A stretch of 64,000 nt of DNA, taken from the NCBI RefSeq assembly GCF_004363175.1, contig NZ_SNYR01000002.1, positions 904,543-968,542 of the forward strand, read 5' to 3'. Position numbers and translations under genes: made by a program. Source of the DNA: Maritalea mobilis. Lineage in GTDB: Bacteria > Pseudomonadota > Alphaproteobacteria > Rhizobiales > Devosiaceae. Of the stretch, positions 26,400-35,479 are shown one piece after another. A model generated the notes under the pieces. The model saw only the letters and a program-made list of their open reading frames with translations. It did not search any database and had not been told where the DNA came from. The first letter of the stretch is position 1, and every line of letters begins with the position of its first letter.

Positions 26400-27569
26400 A
26401 TGGCCGAGATGATGCAAACCCAAGCTGGGGATGCGGGGGCTTTCACCTCTTTTGATTTGAGCCGGGTGCCCACGCCTTGCTTTGTGGTGGATACGCAAGC
26501 AATTGAACGCAATCTCAAAATTCTTGCTGATGTGAAAGCCCGCTCGGGCGCACATGTGCTTTCGGCGCTTAAAGCCTTCTCTATGTTCGAGGTGGCGCCC
26601 TTAGTGTCGCGCTATTTAGATGGCGTGTGTGCATCTGGACTTTATGAAGCCAAGTTGGGCCGTGAGGAATATGAAGGGGAAGTGGCCACGTTCTGTGCGG
26701 GCTATAAAGACAGTGAGATTGATCAGATCATCACCCTTTCTGACCATATGATTTTCAACAGCCCCAGCCAGAAGGCCCGCTTTTTGGCCAAATGCCAAGA
26801 AGCAGGTGTCAGCGTTGGATTACGCATCAATCCTTTGCACTCCGAAGGTGAAATTCCGAAATATGACCCATGTGCGCCCTGCTCCCGTTTGGGCACGCCG
26901 ATCAATCAATTGGATGATGAGGTTTTGGATGGTGTGGACGGGTTGCACATGCACACATTGTGCGAGCAAGGCTTTGAGCCTTTGGCACGCACATGGGCCG
27001 CAATCGAACCCAAACTCGCCTCCTATCTGCCCAATTTGAAATGGCTCAATTTCGGCGGCGGGCATCATATCACCCGCGCGGATTATGACCGCGACGGTCT
27101 GATTGAATTTATCAAAAACATTCGCGAGAAATATCAGGTGGATGTGTATTTGGAGCCTGGCGAGGCCGTGGCTCTGGATGCTGGCATCTTGGTGGGGGAA
27201 ATTTTGGATTTGCCCCACAATGTGATGGATTTGGCGATCACTGACATTTCTGCCACGTGCCATATGCCAGATGTGATTGAAGCGCCCTATCGCCCTGCCC
27301 TGATGGGCGAAGCGGAAAGTGGCCACACCTATCGTCTTGGCGGTCCATCATGCCTGGCGGGTGACGTAATCGGCGATTATACTTGGGATGTGCCGTTGCA
27401 AGTGGGCGACAGGTTCGCCTTTCTGGATCAGGCGCATTATTCCATGGTCAAAACTAACACATTTAATGGCGTGCCCTTGCCTGCCATTGCCCTGTGGAAC
27501 AGCGATACCGACACGCTGAAAATGGTGCGCGAATTTTCCTATGATGATTTTAAAAACCGGTTGAGCTGA
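26400..27569 (+). CDS. nspC: Carboxynorspermidine/carboxyspermidine decarboxylase
   Basis: About 389 residues, alanine-racemase fold, PLP-dependent. The PLP lysine is in HVLSALKAFS (Lys58); other marks are GLRINPLHSEGEIPKYDPC, GLHMHTLCEQG and LNFGGGHHITR. It removes CO2 from carboxyspermidine to give spermidine. Start ATG 26400 with TGGAG ~9 bases before; the longer frame to 26379 would overlap the hairpin region. speB follows after six bases. Confidence 0.95.
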   Translation: MAEMMQTQAGDAGAFTSFDLSRVPTPCFVVDTQAIERNLKILADVKARSGAHVLSALKAFSMFEVAPLVSRYLDGVCASGLYEAKLGREEYEGEVATFCAGYKDSEIDQIITLSDHMIFNSPSQKARFLAKCQEAGVSVGLRINPLHSEGEIPKYDPCAPCSRLGTPINQLDDEVLDGVDGLHMHTLCEQGFEPLARTWAAIEPKLASYLPNLKWLNFGGGHHITRADYDRDGLIEFIKNIREKYQVDVYLEPGEAVALDAGILVGEILDLPHNVMDLAITDISATCHMPDVIEAPYRPALMGEAESGHTYRLGGPSCLAGDVIGDYTWDVPLQVGDRFAFLDQAHYSMVKTNTFNGVPLPAIALWNSDTDTLKMVREFSYDDFKNRLS

Positions 27570-27575
27570 GGCGTT

Positions 27576-28424
27576 ATGAGCATTTTTCTGGATAGTGAAT
27601 TAAACGAGCAGGAGCGCCAGCGAGAAGCGGCCAAATTTGTGGTGATCCCCATGCCGCTTGAGCGCACAGTTTCTTATGGCGCAGGCACCGAGGCTGGCCC
27701 AGAAGCCATTATTGAAGCCTCCAATGAATTAGAGCGTATCTGCATTGGTCGCGAGCCTGCCCTTGATGGCATTTTTACTGAAGATGCTGTTGCATGTGAC
27801 GGCCCATTGCCTGATGTGATGGAGCGCTTAGCTCAGCGCACTGCACTGGCGGTGGAAGAGGGCAAAATTCCTGTGACCCTAGGTGGCGAACATTCGCTCA
27901 CCTATGGCGCCGTGTCAGGCGTCTCACGCGCATTGGGCAAGAAGGTTGGTATTTTGCAAATCGATGCCCATGCCGATCTACGCATTGCCTATCAAGGCGA
28001 AAAGCACTCCCATGCCTCCGTGATGCACTTGCTGTGCGAAGATGGGCACCATCTGGCGCAATATGGCGTACGTGCTTTATGTCAGCAGGAGATGGAATCG
28101 CGCGAGAAATACGGTGTGACCTTTATCGATGCCGAAGAATTGGTGATGGAAAATATCACCAGTGCAGTACTGCCAAACGATTTCCCTGAAGAGCTTTATA
28201 TCAGCTTTGATGTAGATGGATTGGACCCGTCCATTATGCCCGCTACTGGCACACCTGTGCCCGGTGGGCTGGGCTATTATCAGTCTCTATCAATCATCGC
28301 GTCTTTGCTGCGTGGCCGCAAAATTGTCGGCATGGATATTGTGGAACTAGCCCCTGATGAGAAAAGCCAAGCATGGGATTTCACCGCCGCGCAGATTGCC
28401 TATCGCTTGATGGCGTTGGTTTAG
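27576..28424 (+). CDS. speB: Agmatinase SpeB
   Basis: 282 residues of the arginase/agmatinase family with the manganese ligands intact: GGEHS, QIDAHADLR and SFDVDGLDPS. Together with SpeA it converts arginine to putrescine (agmatine plus water to putrescine plus urea), which feeds the dehydrogenase and decarboxylase of the same operon. The long loop CLxEDGHHLAQYGVR is close to agmatinase rather than arginase. It starts six bases after nspC. Downstream is a palindromic-repeat region. Confidence 0.94.
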   Translation: MSIFLDSELNEQERQREAAKFVVIPMPLERTVSYGAGTEAGPEAIIEASNELERICIGREPALDGIFTEDAVACDGPLPDVMERLAQRTALAVEEGKIPVTLGGEHSLTYGAVSGVSRALGKKVGILQIDAHADLRIAYQGEKHSHASVMHLLCEDGHHLAQYGVRALCQQEMESREKYGVTFIDAEELVMENITSAVLPNDFPEELYISFDVDGLDPSIMPATGTPVPGGLGYYQSLSIIASLLRGRKIVGMDIVELAPDEKSQAWDFTAAQIAYRLMALV

Positions 28425-28482
28425 GCGGTTTGGCCGTTTGAGTCTCGACGTCCTCAGTTTTCCGGTTCTAACTAACTCAGCC

Positions 28483-28503
28483 ACCCCGGACTTGATCCGG
28501 GGT
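28483..28503 (+). repeat. Palindromic repeat element 1
   Basis: Hairpin with arms ACCCCGGA/TCCGGGGT around spacer CTTGA. This spacer-and-arm design recurs in two more copies just downstream and is common in alphaproteobacterial intergenic DNA. Confidence 0.75.
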
Positions 28504-28554
28504 CTGAGCGGTGTTGGCTTAGATGGCACATCATCAACCAACCGTACGTCCGTC

Positions 28555-28577
28555 ACCCCAAGACTTGATCTTGGGGT
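28555..28577 (+). repeat. Palindromic repeat element 2
   Basis: Arms ACCCCAAGA/TCTTGGGGT around the same CTTGA spacer, same orientation as element 1. Arm bases differ but stay paired, i.e. compensatory changes. Confidence 0.75.
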
Positions 28578-28652
28578 CCAATTCACGTGTCCTTTTGTTG
28601 ATGGGTATGTGGCTTTTTCATATGCACTTCAGCAGGTGGAAATCTCAAATGG

Positions 28653-28675
28653 ATTGCAAGATCAAGTCTTGCAAT
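28653..28675 (-). repeat. Palindromic repeat element 3 (inverted)
   Basis: Arms ATTGCAAGA/TCTTGCAAT around TCAAG, the reverse complement of the CTTGA spacer, so this copy points the other way. Confidence 0.75.
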
Positions 28676-28869
28676 GACGAGTGTGAGTTTGGCGTGTGTG
28701 TCGATCAATTTTACACGTAGGTAATGCCTGCTCATTCGCTTAGTGAACGCACACTGCACCGACCACCTCCTCTCCTTTTTCACTACTGTTGCTCACCGCC
28801 ACCCCGGCTCTTTCTCGCCGCCGTCGTTCGCTTCGCTCACTACCCCGGCACCTCCACCATCTTGCCAAA

Positions 28870-28895
28870 TGGCATATTTTACACTATATATGCCA
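28870..28895. promoter_or_regulatory. Operator/promoter of the Xre-RES toxin-antitoxin operon
   Basis: Perfect 8-bp arms TGGCATAT (28870-28877) and ATATGCCA (28888-28895) around a ten-base centre, directly before the AAGGAG ribosome site of the antitoxin gene. Autorepression by the Xre-like antitoxin is the expected use. Confidence 0.7.
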
Positions 28896-28909
28896 AAAGG
28901 AGACAAATC

Positions 28910-29320
28910 ATGCTAAATGAAGTGCGGCGCACACCAGCGCAACCGGACGATAAAGAGATAAGCCAAGACGAAGCTGCGGCGATGGCGCGGGCTACGGTGA
29001 ATCTGTTTCGTCGGTGGGAGCTGAATGATGTGCAGGCGCGCGAACTTTTAGGCGGCATGGCGCCGCGCACATGGGCGCGGTGGAAGAAGGGTGATATGGG
29101 GCGCATTGACCGAGATTTGGCTATGCGCATGTCGATCCTGATGGGCGTCCATAAGGGGCTACGCTATTTGTTTTCCGATCCCCATCGCGGCTATCAATGG
29201 GTGAAAAAGCCAAATACAGCTTTCGCCGGGCAGTCAGCGTTGGACGTGATGTTGGGCGGGTCTATTTTTGATCTTGCCCGTGTGCGGAACTATTTGGATG
29301 CGGAGCGCGGTGGCGCGTGA
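28910..29320 (+). CDS. Xre/MbcA/ParS-type antitoxin of RES toxin
   Basis: About 136 residues. The N-terminal half has an Xre-like helical domain (MARATVNLFRRWELNDVQARELLGGM, APRTWARWKKGDMG), the C-terminal half the DUF2384 toxin-binding domain (LMGVHKGLRYLFSDPHRGYQWVKKPNTAFAG, then SALDVMLGGSIFDLARVRNYLDA). It neutralises the RES toxin encoded next and represses the operon through the palindrome upstream. AAGGAGAC fixes ATG 28910; longer frames run through the promoter. GTGA overlap of four bases with the toxin gene. Confidence 0.93.
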   Translation: MLNEVRRTPAQPDDKEISQDEAAAMARATVNLFRRWELNDVQARELLGGMAPRTWARWKKGDMGRIDRDLAMRMSILMGVHKGLRYLFSDPHRGYQWVKKPNTAFAGQSALDVMLGGSIFDLARVRNYLDAERGGA

Positions 29321-30012
29321 ATATTCACACTATTCCGACACGGCAGATTACGTGGGCCCGCACTTTTCGCATTATCCGTTCAATTTTCCCGCCTATCGAT
29401 TTATTTGAAGATATTGCCGACCCAGCAGATTGGGATGCACTTGCCTCAGCCGAAGCCAAGAGCAATCCGCGCATTGTAGACCAGATCGGCACCCTTGCCT
29501 TGGTGCCGCCAGAACGTCGCGTGGGGGGCATTGGGGCCAGCTATGTTATGGCGCCCTTTACCCATGTTTCAACAGATCGGCCAGGCCGTTTTACTGACGG
29601 AAGTTATGGCGTTTATAGTGCCGGGGACCGCGAAGAAGTGGCCATTTATGAAGTGGCCTATCATCATGGGCGCTTTATGGCTGCCACAAATGAGGATTCC
29701 GGCTGGACCGCGCAATTCCGCATGCTGATCGGCTCCATTGATCAGCTTTTACATGATTTAGACGGCATGGCAGAAATGCTGCTGCCCCATGATTGGACGC
29801 AAAGCCAGAAGACAGGTGCCGCGCTGCGCGCCGCTGGCAGCAATGGCGTTGTTTATCCGAGCGTGCGCGCACCGGAAGGCAAATGTATTGGGATTTTCTG
29901 GCCAGACTTGCTGCCGATACCCCACCAAGCAGATCACTTTGATTTTCATTGGAACGGCGCGGAGGTGGACAAAGTGCGCAATTGCAATAGTGGCAAAATC
30001 TTTGCGCTTTAG
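29317..30012 (+). CDS. RES-domain toxin (NAD+-degrading type)
   Basis: 231 residues from a GTG start overlapping the antitoxin stop by four bases. The RES domain is seen in RIIRSIFPPIDLFEDIADP, FTDGSYGVYSAGDREEVAIYE (the Gly-Xaa-Tyr-YSAGD and Glu region that gives the family its name) and NGVVYPSVR. MbcT/ParT-like members break down NAD+ or ADP-ribosylate a metabolic enzyme, arresting growth when the antitoxin is lost. Target here unknown. Confidence 0.93.
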   Translation: MNIHTIPTRQITWARTFRIIRSIFPPIDLFEDIADPADWDALASAEAKSNPRIVDQIGTLALVPPERRVGGIGASYVMAPFTHVSTDRPGRFTDGSYGVYSAGDREEVAIYEVAYHHGRFMAATNEDSGWTAQFRMLIGSIDQLLHDLDGMAEMLLPHDWTQSQKTGAALRAAGSNGVVYPSVRAPEGKCIGIFWPDLLPIPHQADHFDFHWNGAEVDKVRNCNSGKIFAL

Positions 30013-30209
30013 TCTTTGCGCTTAAACGCCAAATATTCGCGCAGCCCGGTCACCAAATAGAACAAGGCGACTGCGAAACCGCCCAGTACTGAGTAAAAAA
30101 TCAGCGAGCCAACTGGCGCTGCATCTGGCCCCATCACAAAAGTCAATGCGATGAGCGCGACCAAGATCGCGCCCACAATTTTGCCCATGCCGGGATCGTT
30201 CAAATTCAT
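30009..30209 (-). CDS. Small membrane protein downstream of lepA
   Basis: About 66 residues with two hydrophobic segments (IVGAILVALIALTFVMG and LIFYSVLGGFAVALFYLV). ATG 30209 overlaps the lepA stop by one base (TGATG), so it is translated with lepA. No function known; the C-terminus overlaps the convergent RES gene by four bases. Confidence 0.6.
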   Translation of the reverse strand: MNLNDPGMGKIVGAILVALIALTFVMGPDAAPVGSLIFYSVLGGFAVALFYLVTGLREYLAFKRKD

Positions 30210-32011
30210 CAATTGTCGCCCATTTTAAGCGCTTTGATAAAGGCTTCTTGCGGAATTTCGACCTTACCGAACTGCCGCATTTTCTTCTTACCCGCCTTTT
30301 GCTTATCCAACAGCTTCCGCTTACGGCTGGCGTCACCACCATAACATTTCGCGGTTACGTCCTTGCGCAATGCCGAGATGGTTTCACGGGCAATCACCTT
30401 GCCGCCAATCGCTGCCTGAATTGGAATTTTAAACAAATGCTGCGGGATCAACTCTTTGAGCTTTTCACACATCACGCGGCCACGCGCTTCAGCGGCTGAA
30501 CGGTGCACCAACATTGACAGCGCGTCCACAGGTTCGCCATTGACCATGATAGACATTTTCACCAAATCGCCAGCGCGATAATCCGAGATTTGGTAATCAA
30601 AGCTCGCATAACCTTTGGAAATGGATTTCAACCGATCATAGAAGTCGAACACAACTTCGTTGAGCGGCAAATCATATTGCACCATGGCACGGCTGCCCAC
30701 ATAGGACAGATCAACCTGAATGCCGCGACGGTCCTGACACAATTTCAAAATTGCGCCCAAATATTCGTCAGGTGTGAGGATGTTGGCGCGGATCCACGGC
30801 TCGCGGATCTCTTCAATTTTCATCACATCCGGCATGTCTGCTGGGTTGTGCAATTGCGTATCAGTGCCGTCACGCATGCCAAGTTCATAAACAACGCTCG
30901 GTGCGGTGGCGATCAGATCAAGGTCAAACTCGCGGCTCAACCGTTCTTGAATAATCTCGAGGTGCAACAGCCCCAAAAAGCCACAGCGGAAGCCGAAGCC
31001 GAGGGCTGCCGATGTTTCCATTTCATAAGAGAAGCTGGCATCGTTCAACCGCAATTTGCCCATTGCGGCGCGCAAATCTTCAAAGTCGTTTGCATCAACG
31101 GGGAACAAGCCACAGAACACAACTGGCTGCGCAGGGCGGAAACCTTCCAGCGCCTTGTCGCAAGGCTTTTTCGCGTCGGTGATCGTGTCACCCACATTGG
31201 TGTCCGCCACTTCTTTGATCGACGCGGTGATAAAGCCAATTTCGCCTGGGCCCAATTCGCCTGTTTCGATGAGCTTGGGTGTAAACACACCCACCCGGTC
31301 AAGATCATAGACCGCGCCGGTATTCATCATTTTGACCTTCTGGCCTTTTTTGATTTTGCCATCGATCACGCGGATCAACACCACAACGCCCAAATAAGCA
31401 TCGTACCAACTATCGACCAACATAGCTTTCAGTGGTGCATTCACATCGCCTTCAGGCGCAGGCAAACGCTCCACAATTGCATCAAGCACTGTGTCGACGC
31501 CGATACCGGTTTTGGCAGATATTTCCAATGCTTCAGAAGCATCCAGCCCAATCACATCTTCAATTTGCTGCTTCACGCGATCCACATCAGCGGCGGGCAA
31601 ATCGACTTTGTTGAGCACAGGCACAATTTCATGATCAACTTCGATGGCCTGATAAACGTTGGCCAATGTTTGGGCTTCCACCCCTTGAGACGCATCAACC
31701 ACCAGCAAAGAGCCTTCGCAGGCTGCAAGCGAGCGGTTCACCTCATAGGCAAAGTCCACGTGTCCCGGTGTGTCAATCAAGTTGAGCACATAGGTCTCGC
31801 CATCTTTGGCTTCATATTTAAGCCGCACGGTTTGTGCCTTGATGGTGATGCCGCGCTCGCGCTCAATATCCATGCTATCGAGCACTTGCTGCTGCATTTC
31901 ACGCTCAGTCAAACCGCCAGTCAATTGGATCAAGCGGTCGGCCAAGGTGGATTTACCATGGTCAATATGGGCTACGATGGAAAAATTGCGAATATTTTTA
32001 AGCTCTGTCAT
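30209..32011 (-). CDS. lepA: Elongation factor 4 (LepA)
   Basis: 600 residues with GTPase motifs [18 protein letters not shown] and NKVDL, EF-G-like domains II-III and V, and the Lys/Arg-rich LepA C-terminal domain ([20 protein letters not shown]). It back-translocates stalled ribosomes and aids ribosome assembly. Full length and standard start. Confidence 0.98.
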   Translation of the reverse strand: MTELKNIRNFSIVAHIDHGKSTLADRLIQLTGGLTEREMQQQVLDSMDIERERGITIKAQTVRLKYEAKDGETYVLNLIDTPGHVDFAYEVNRSLAACEGSLLVVDASQGVEAQTLANVYQAIEVDHEIVPVLNKVDLPAADVDRVKQQIEDVIGLDASEALEISAKTGIGVDTVLDAIVERLPAPEGDVNAPLKAMLVDSWYDAYLGVVVLIRVIDGKIKKGQKVKMMNTGAVYDLDRVGVFTPKLIETGELGPGEIGFITASIKEVADTNVGDTITDAKKPCDKALEGFRPAQPVVFCGLFPVDANDFEDLRAAMGKLRLNDASFSYEMETSAALGFGFRCGFLGLLHLEIIQERLSREFDLDLIATAPSVVYELGMRDGTDTQLHNPADMPDVMKIEEIREPWIRANILTPDEYLGAILKLCQDRRGIQVDLSYVGSRAMVQYDLPLNEVVFDFYDRLKSISKGYASFDYQISDYRAGDLVKMSIMVNGEPVDALSMLVHRSAAEARGRVMCEKLKELIPQHLFKIPIQAAIGGKVIARETISALRKDVTAKCYGGDASRKRKLLDKQKAGKKKMRQFGKVEIPQEAFIKALKMGDN

Positions 32012-32236
32012 GGGCTGGTGATTACCAGCTTTCTATGCACAAGAAAAGAGAAATTGGTAACCATTTGTGAAAAGGCGCAATCCCTTGCGCGCCGCACGTT
32101 CGCGATGCAAAGACGTGACGCAAAAATGGCCATTATTCAGTGCAAATTTCCCGCTCTTTCCTGCTGTTGCAATTGAACCCCTGATCGCGCATGGTGCCGC
32201 TTAACAAAAGCCTGATTTATGACCGTTGGACAGAAG

Positions 32237-32698
32237 ATGAAATTGAACCGCAAACCGATGAATGTGATGCAAAGGGTTTTATTGGTCGCGAGCTTGCTTA
32301 CCCTGCCCAGTTTGGTGTTTGCCCATGGCGGCGCAACTGGGGCCACAAAGGAACGAATGGACGCCATGGCCGCCACCAAGGACAGTTTGAGCCAATTGCG
32401 CAGCGCCACAAGCTCCACGCCTGTGAACACCGAATTGGCGATGAGTGCTTTGAATGATCTGCAGGCATTTAGTGCTGAACTGCCTCGCCTTTTTGAAGAA
32501 GAGCACCTGCCAAAGATCAGCGAAGCGCTGCCGGGCATCTGGGAAAATGCGGAACAATTTGATGCGGAACTTCGTTTCTTTGACGCGCAGTTGAACTTAG
32601 CTAAGTCTCAATTGGACGATACGCCAGAGCAAGTGTTGCGCACTGTGGCGGCAGGTTGCGCCTCATGTCACGATAAATTCAGAGAGAAAACGCAATAG
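32237..32698 (+). CDS. Class II cytochrome c (c'-type) protein, exported
   Basis: About 153 residues. Signal peptide VMQRVLLVASLLTLPSLVFA; the mature part is a four-helix bundle ending in AAGCASCHDKF, the CxxCH heme site at the C-terminus as in cytochromes c'. Upstream ATG codons at 32219 and 32237 are possible; GGAC precedes 32237. Covalent heme in the periplasm; role in electron transfer or NO handling is inferred. Confidence 0.9.
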   Translation: MKLNRKPMNVMQRVLLVASLLTLPSLVFAHGGATGATKERMDAMAATKDSLSQLRSATSSTPVNTELAMSALNDLQAFSAELPRLFEEEHLPKISEALPGIWENAEQFDAELRFFDAQLNLAKSQLDDTPEQVLRTVAAGCASCHDKFREKTQ

Positions 32699-32718
32699 CG
32701 CCGAGGGAGGCAAGTAAA

Positions 32719-33420
32719 ATCCGCAAGATCTATTTGCCCCTTTTATTCGTTCTGGCTCTCCTGCCTTTCTCTAGCGCTGGAGCTGCACCGCAGCCACCCG
32801 AGCGGCCGGACGATTTGCCTCCCCCGCCGCAAACCAAGGTTGAGAAGCCTAAAGCCAAAGAGCCCATTTATCAGGCCGCATGCCCCGCGCTGATGGGTGA
32901 TGATGTGGATGCGAAGATTTTGCCACCGCTAGAAGATGATGGATGCGGCACGCAATCGCCCTATCAGTTGAATGCCATTAACATCTCAAACCGCACCATC
33001 GAATTGGCATCCCCCGCCACTGTGAATTGCGCCATGGCAACCGCTTTTATCGATTGGGTGAAGCGGGTTGATCAACTCAGCCGCACCACCCATGGTGTGG
33101 GAATTGAGCGCATCAGCACCGGCACAAGTTACGCATGCCGTCGGCGCAACAATGCGAAAACCGGTAAAATTTCGGAACATGGCTTTGCCAATGCCATTGA
33201 TTTGACCGGATATGTTTTGACTGATGGGACACAAGTGCAGTTGCCCGCTGCGTGGAAAGCTGGCGGCAAAGATCAAAAGCTGATCCGACAGAGCCACAAG
33301 CTCGGATGCGAGATTTTCACAACCGTTCTGGGGCCAGAAGCCAATGCGCTTCATAAAGACCATTTGCACTTGGATATGGGGTGCCACGGCAAAAGCTGCA
33401 CCTATAAAATCTGCGATTGA
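32719..33420 (+). CDS. Extensin-like secreted protein (start codon apparently ATC)
   Basis: Extensin-family protein: Pro-rich linker (PQPPERPDDLPPPPQTKVEKP) then the Extensin-like_C domain with Cys pairs (ACPALMGDD, DDGCGTQSP, VNCAMATAF), FANAIDLTGYVL and DHLHLDMGCHG metal-like site. Start: GGGAGG at 32704-32709 is correctly spaced for an ATC at 32719, giving an RK-containing signal-peptide head (IRKIYLPLLFVLALLPF). The first conventional start is TTG 32734, 24 bases from that site. So the gene may use a rare ATC start or carry a changed ATG. Likely peptidoglycan or envelope-linked. Confidence 0.87.
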   Translation: MRKIYLPLLFVLALLPFSSAGAAPQPPERPDDLPPPPQTKVEKPKAKEPIYQAACPALMGDDVDAKILPPLEDDGCGTQSPYQLNAINISNRTIELASPATVNCAMATAFIDWVKRVDQLSRTTHGVGIERISTGTSYACRRRNNAKTGKISEHGFANAIDLTGYVLTDGTQVQLPAAWKAGGKDQKLIRQSHKLGCEIFTTVLGPEANALHKDHLHLDMGCHGKSCTYKICD

Positions 33421-33518
33421 TTGTCGCCGCTAGAAGTTTCTTTCAGGCTTGTGTTGTTCTTGAATTATTTCAGGATTAGATTGATCTGATCTGGCTGTTT
33501 TAATTTGGGAATTTAGTC

Positions 33519-34502
33519 ATGCTAAATCGCGTTCTGGGCGGCAATCGTCGTCGTTTTGAAGATCTTTCTGAAGCAGAAATTTTGGCGCTCGCCATATCGG
33601 CGGAGGAAGATGATGCGCGTATTTACGCGGCCTATGCCGAAATGCTGCGGGAAGAATTTCCAGCATCAGCCAAAGTGTTTGACGGCATGGTGGATGAAGA
33701 GAACGAACATCGTGGCATGTTGATCGACATGTATAAGAAAAAGTTCGGCGATAATATTCCGCTGGTCCGGCGCGAACATGTGAAGGGCTTTTTGGAGCGC
33801 AAGCCATTTTGGCTGATGAAAAATCTGCCGCTTGAAACCATTCGCCAACAAGCTTGGGAAATGGAAGAAGCGGCACAAAACTTCTATCTGGAAGCCCTTA
33901 AGCGCACGCAAGATGCGAGCATCCGCAAGCTATTGGGTGATCTGGCCCTCGCGGAACAACACCACAAGAATGCCGCCAATGATTTGAGCGATGAGCATTT
34001 GGGTGAAGATGCCCTTGAGGAAGAGGATAAGCAAAAGCACCGCAAATTTGTGCTGACCTATGTGCAGCCAGGTTTGGCGGGTTTGATGGATGGTTCCGTC
34101 TCTACCCTCGCCCCAATCTTTGCTGCTGCATTTGCCACACATTCCACGTGGGAAACTTTTTTGGTTGGCCTTGCAGCGTCTATCGGCGCGGGCATCTCCA
34201 TGGGCTTTACTGAAGCTGCTTCAGATGATGGCAAGCTGACCGGACGCGGGTCGCCTGTGAAACGTGGCTTTGCCGCGGGCATCATGACTGCGGTTGGTGG
34301 CTTGGGCCATGCTTTGCCATATCTGATTTCCGACTTTTGGACGGCGACCGTTACCGCGATCATTGTCGTGTTTGTAGAATTGTGGGCGATTGCCTATATA
34401 CAAAACAAATATATGGACACGCCGTTCTGGCGCGCAGTTATGCAGGTGGTCTTTGGTGGCTCGCTGGTGTTTGCAGCTGGCATATTGATCGGCAATGCAT
34501 AG
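33519..34502 (+). CDS. mbfA: Membrane-bound ferritin MbfA (ferritin-like plus VIT1 domain)
   Basis: 327 residues. An N-terminal ferritin-like domain (EEDDARIYAAYAEMLREEF, VDEENEHRGMLIDMY, EMEEAAQNFYLEALKR, LALAEQHHKNAA) supplies the iron-binding glutamates and histidine. The C-terminal half (from VQPGLAGLMDGSVSTLAPIFAAAFA) has five membrane segments of VIT1 type. MbfA exports ferrous iron in rhizobia under Irr/Fe control; it protects against iron and peroxide stress. No confident Irr-binding box was found. Confidence 0.95.
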   Translation: MLNRVLGGNRRRFEDLSEAEILALAISAEEDDARIYAAYAEMLREEFPASAKVFDGMVDEENEHRGMLIDMYKKKFGDNIPLVRREHVKGFLERKPFWLMKNLPLETIRQQAWEMEEAAQNFYLEALKRTQDASIRKLLGDLALAEQHHKNAANDLSDEHLGEDALEEEDKQKHRKFVLTYVQPGLAGLMDGSVSTLAPIFAAAFATHSTWETFLVGLAASIGAGISMGFTEAASDDGKLTGRGSPVKRGFAAGIMTAVGGLGHALPYLISDFWTATVTAIIVVFVELWAIAYIQNKYMDTPFWRAVMQVVFGGSLVFAAGILIGNA

Positions 34503-34535
34503 TCGCTGCTCGTTGGCGCAACAAAGAGTAGTTTA

Positions 34536-35366
34536 ATGGAATTTAAGCCCGAATTTTTGGACGCCAATTATATTGAGCGCGACGGGGTGCGCATTGCCTT
34601 TGGCGATGTTGGCCCCAAAGACGGACCCGTTGTGTTTTTGGTACATGGGCTCGCCGCTTCCGGCATGCAGTTCACTGCAGATGCCCATTTTTTCGCCAAT
34701 TTGGGTTATCGCATCATTGTGCCGGATTTGCGCGGTCATGGCCGCTCCGGCAAGCCTGCCCATATGAGCATCGAGGCATTTTCCATTCCGGAATTGTCAA
34801 AAGACATGCTGGCCATTGCTGACCATATTGGCGCGACGCAATGCCATTATGTCGGCAATTCATTAGGTGGCATCATCGCGCTCTGGGCGCTTGAGGACCA
34901 CCGCGAACGGTTTAGAAGCTTTGCAAGTTTTGGCACCACCTACTCGCTTAAGACACCCAAAGCAGGCGTTGGGGTGTTGAAGTGGATTTATAAAATTATG
35001 GGGCCAAATCTGATCGGCAAGCTTGGCGCAGTTGGCACTACCAAAAACAAACAAGCGCGCCCGCTGGTACAAGCCATGCTCAGCGCGATTGATATTGATG
35101 TGGTCACCAGCATTGTTGGCCATGTTGGCAATTATGACCTGATTGATCGTGCAATTGCGTATAATGGGCCAATTATGATGTTGCGTTGCGGCCAAGATAA
35201 GTCCGTCAACGCCGCCCTTGGGCCAACCTTGTCGGCGATGGAGCCGCGTGACAATTTCATGCTGATTGAAGTGCCCAAAGGGGGCCATTGTGCCAATCTG
35301 GATGCGACAGATCGCGTGCGCCAATATTTGCTCGAATTTTGGCAGCGGATCGAGCAAGCCGAATGA
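34536..35366 (+). CDS. Alpha/beta-fold hydrolase
   Basis: 276 residues with the nucleophile elbow GNSLGG, an oxyanion loop VHGLAASGMQF and IVPDLRGHGRSGKP. The catalytic His is likely in KGGHCANL near the C-terminus. Substrate unknown. It lies 33 bp after mbfA on the same strand, possibly co-transcribed. Confidence 0.9.
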   Translation: MEFKPEFLDANYIERDGVRIAFGDVGPKDGPVVFLVHGLAASGMQFTADAHFFANLGYRIIVPDLRGHGRSGKPAHMSIEAFSIPELSKDMLAIADHIGATQCHYVGNSLGGIIALWALEDHRERFRSFASFGTTYSLKTPKAGVGVLKWIYKIMGPNLIGKLGAVGTTKNKQARPLVQAMLSAIDIDVVTSIVGHVGNYDLIDRAIAYNGPIMMLRCGQDKSVNAALGPTLSAMEPRDNFMLIEVPKGGHCANLDATDRVRQYLLEFWQRIEQAE

Positions 35367-35479
35367 CATCTGAGTCATAAATCTTTTTTGCAACTGTCAT
35401 TTTTCTGATCATCAATCGTCATGATCCAACGCCATTTTCTCGCCGATCCGGTTCGAGATCTTTTGCTTTGGAGAGAAAA

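Noticed and set aside
30590..32176. Long open frame (528 codons) on the plus strand
   Set aside because: It is antisense to lepA and its protein is His/Gln-rich with no family resemblance; it reflects lepA codon bias.
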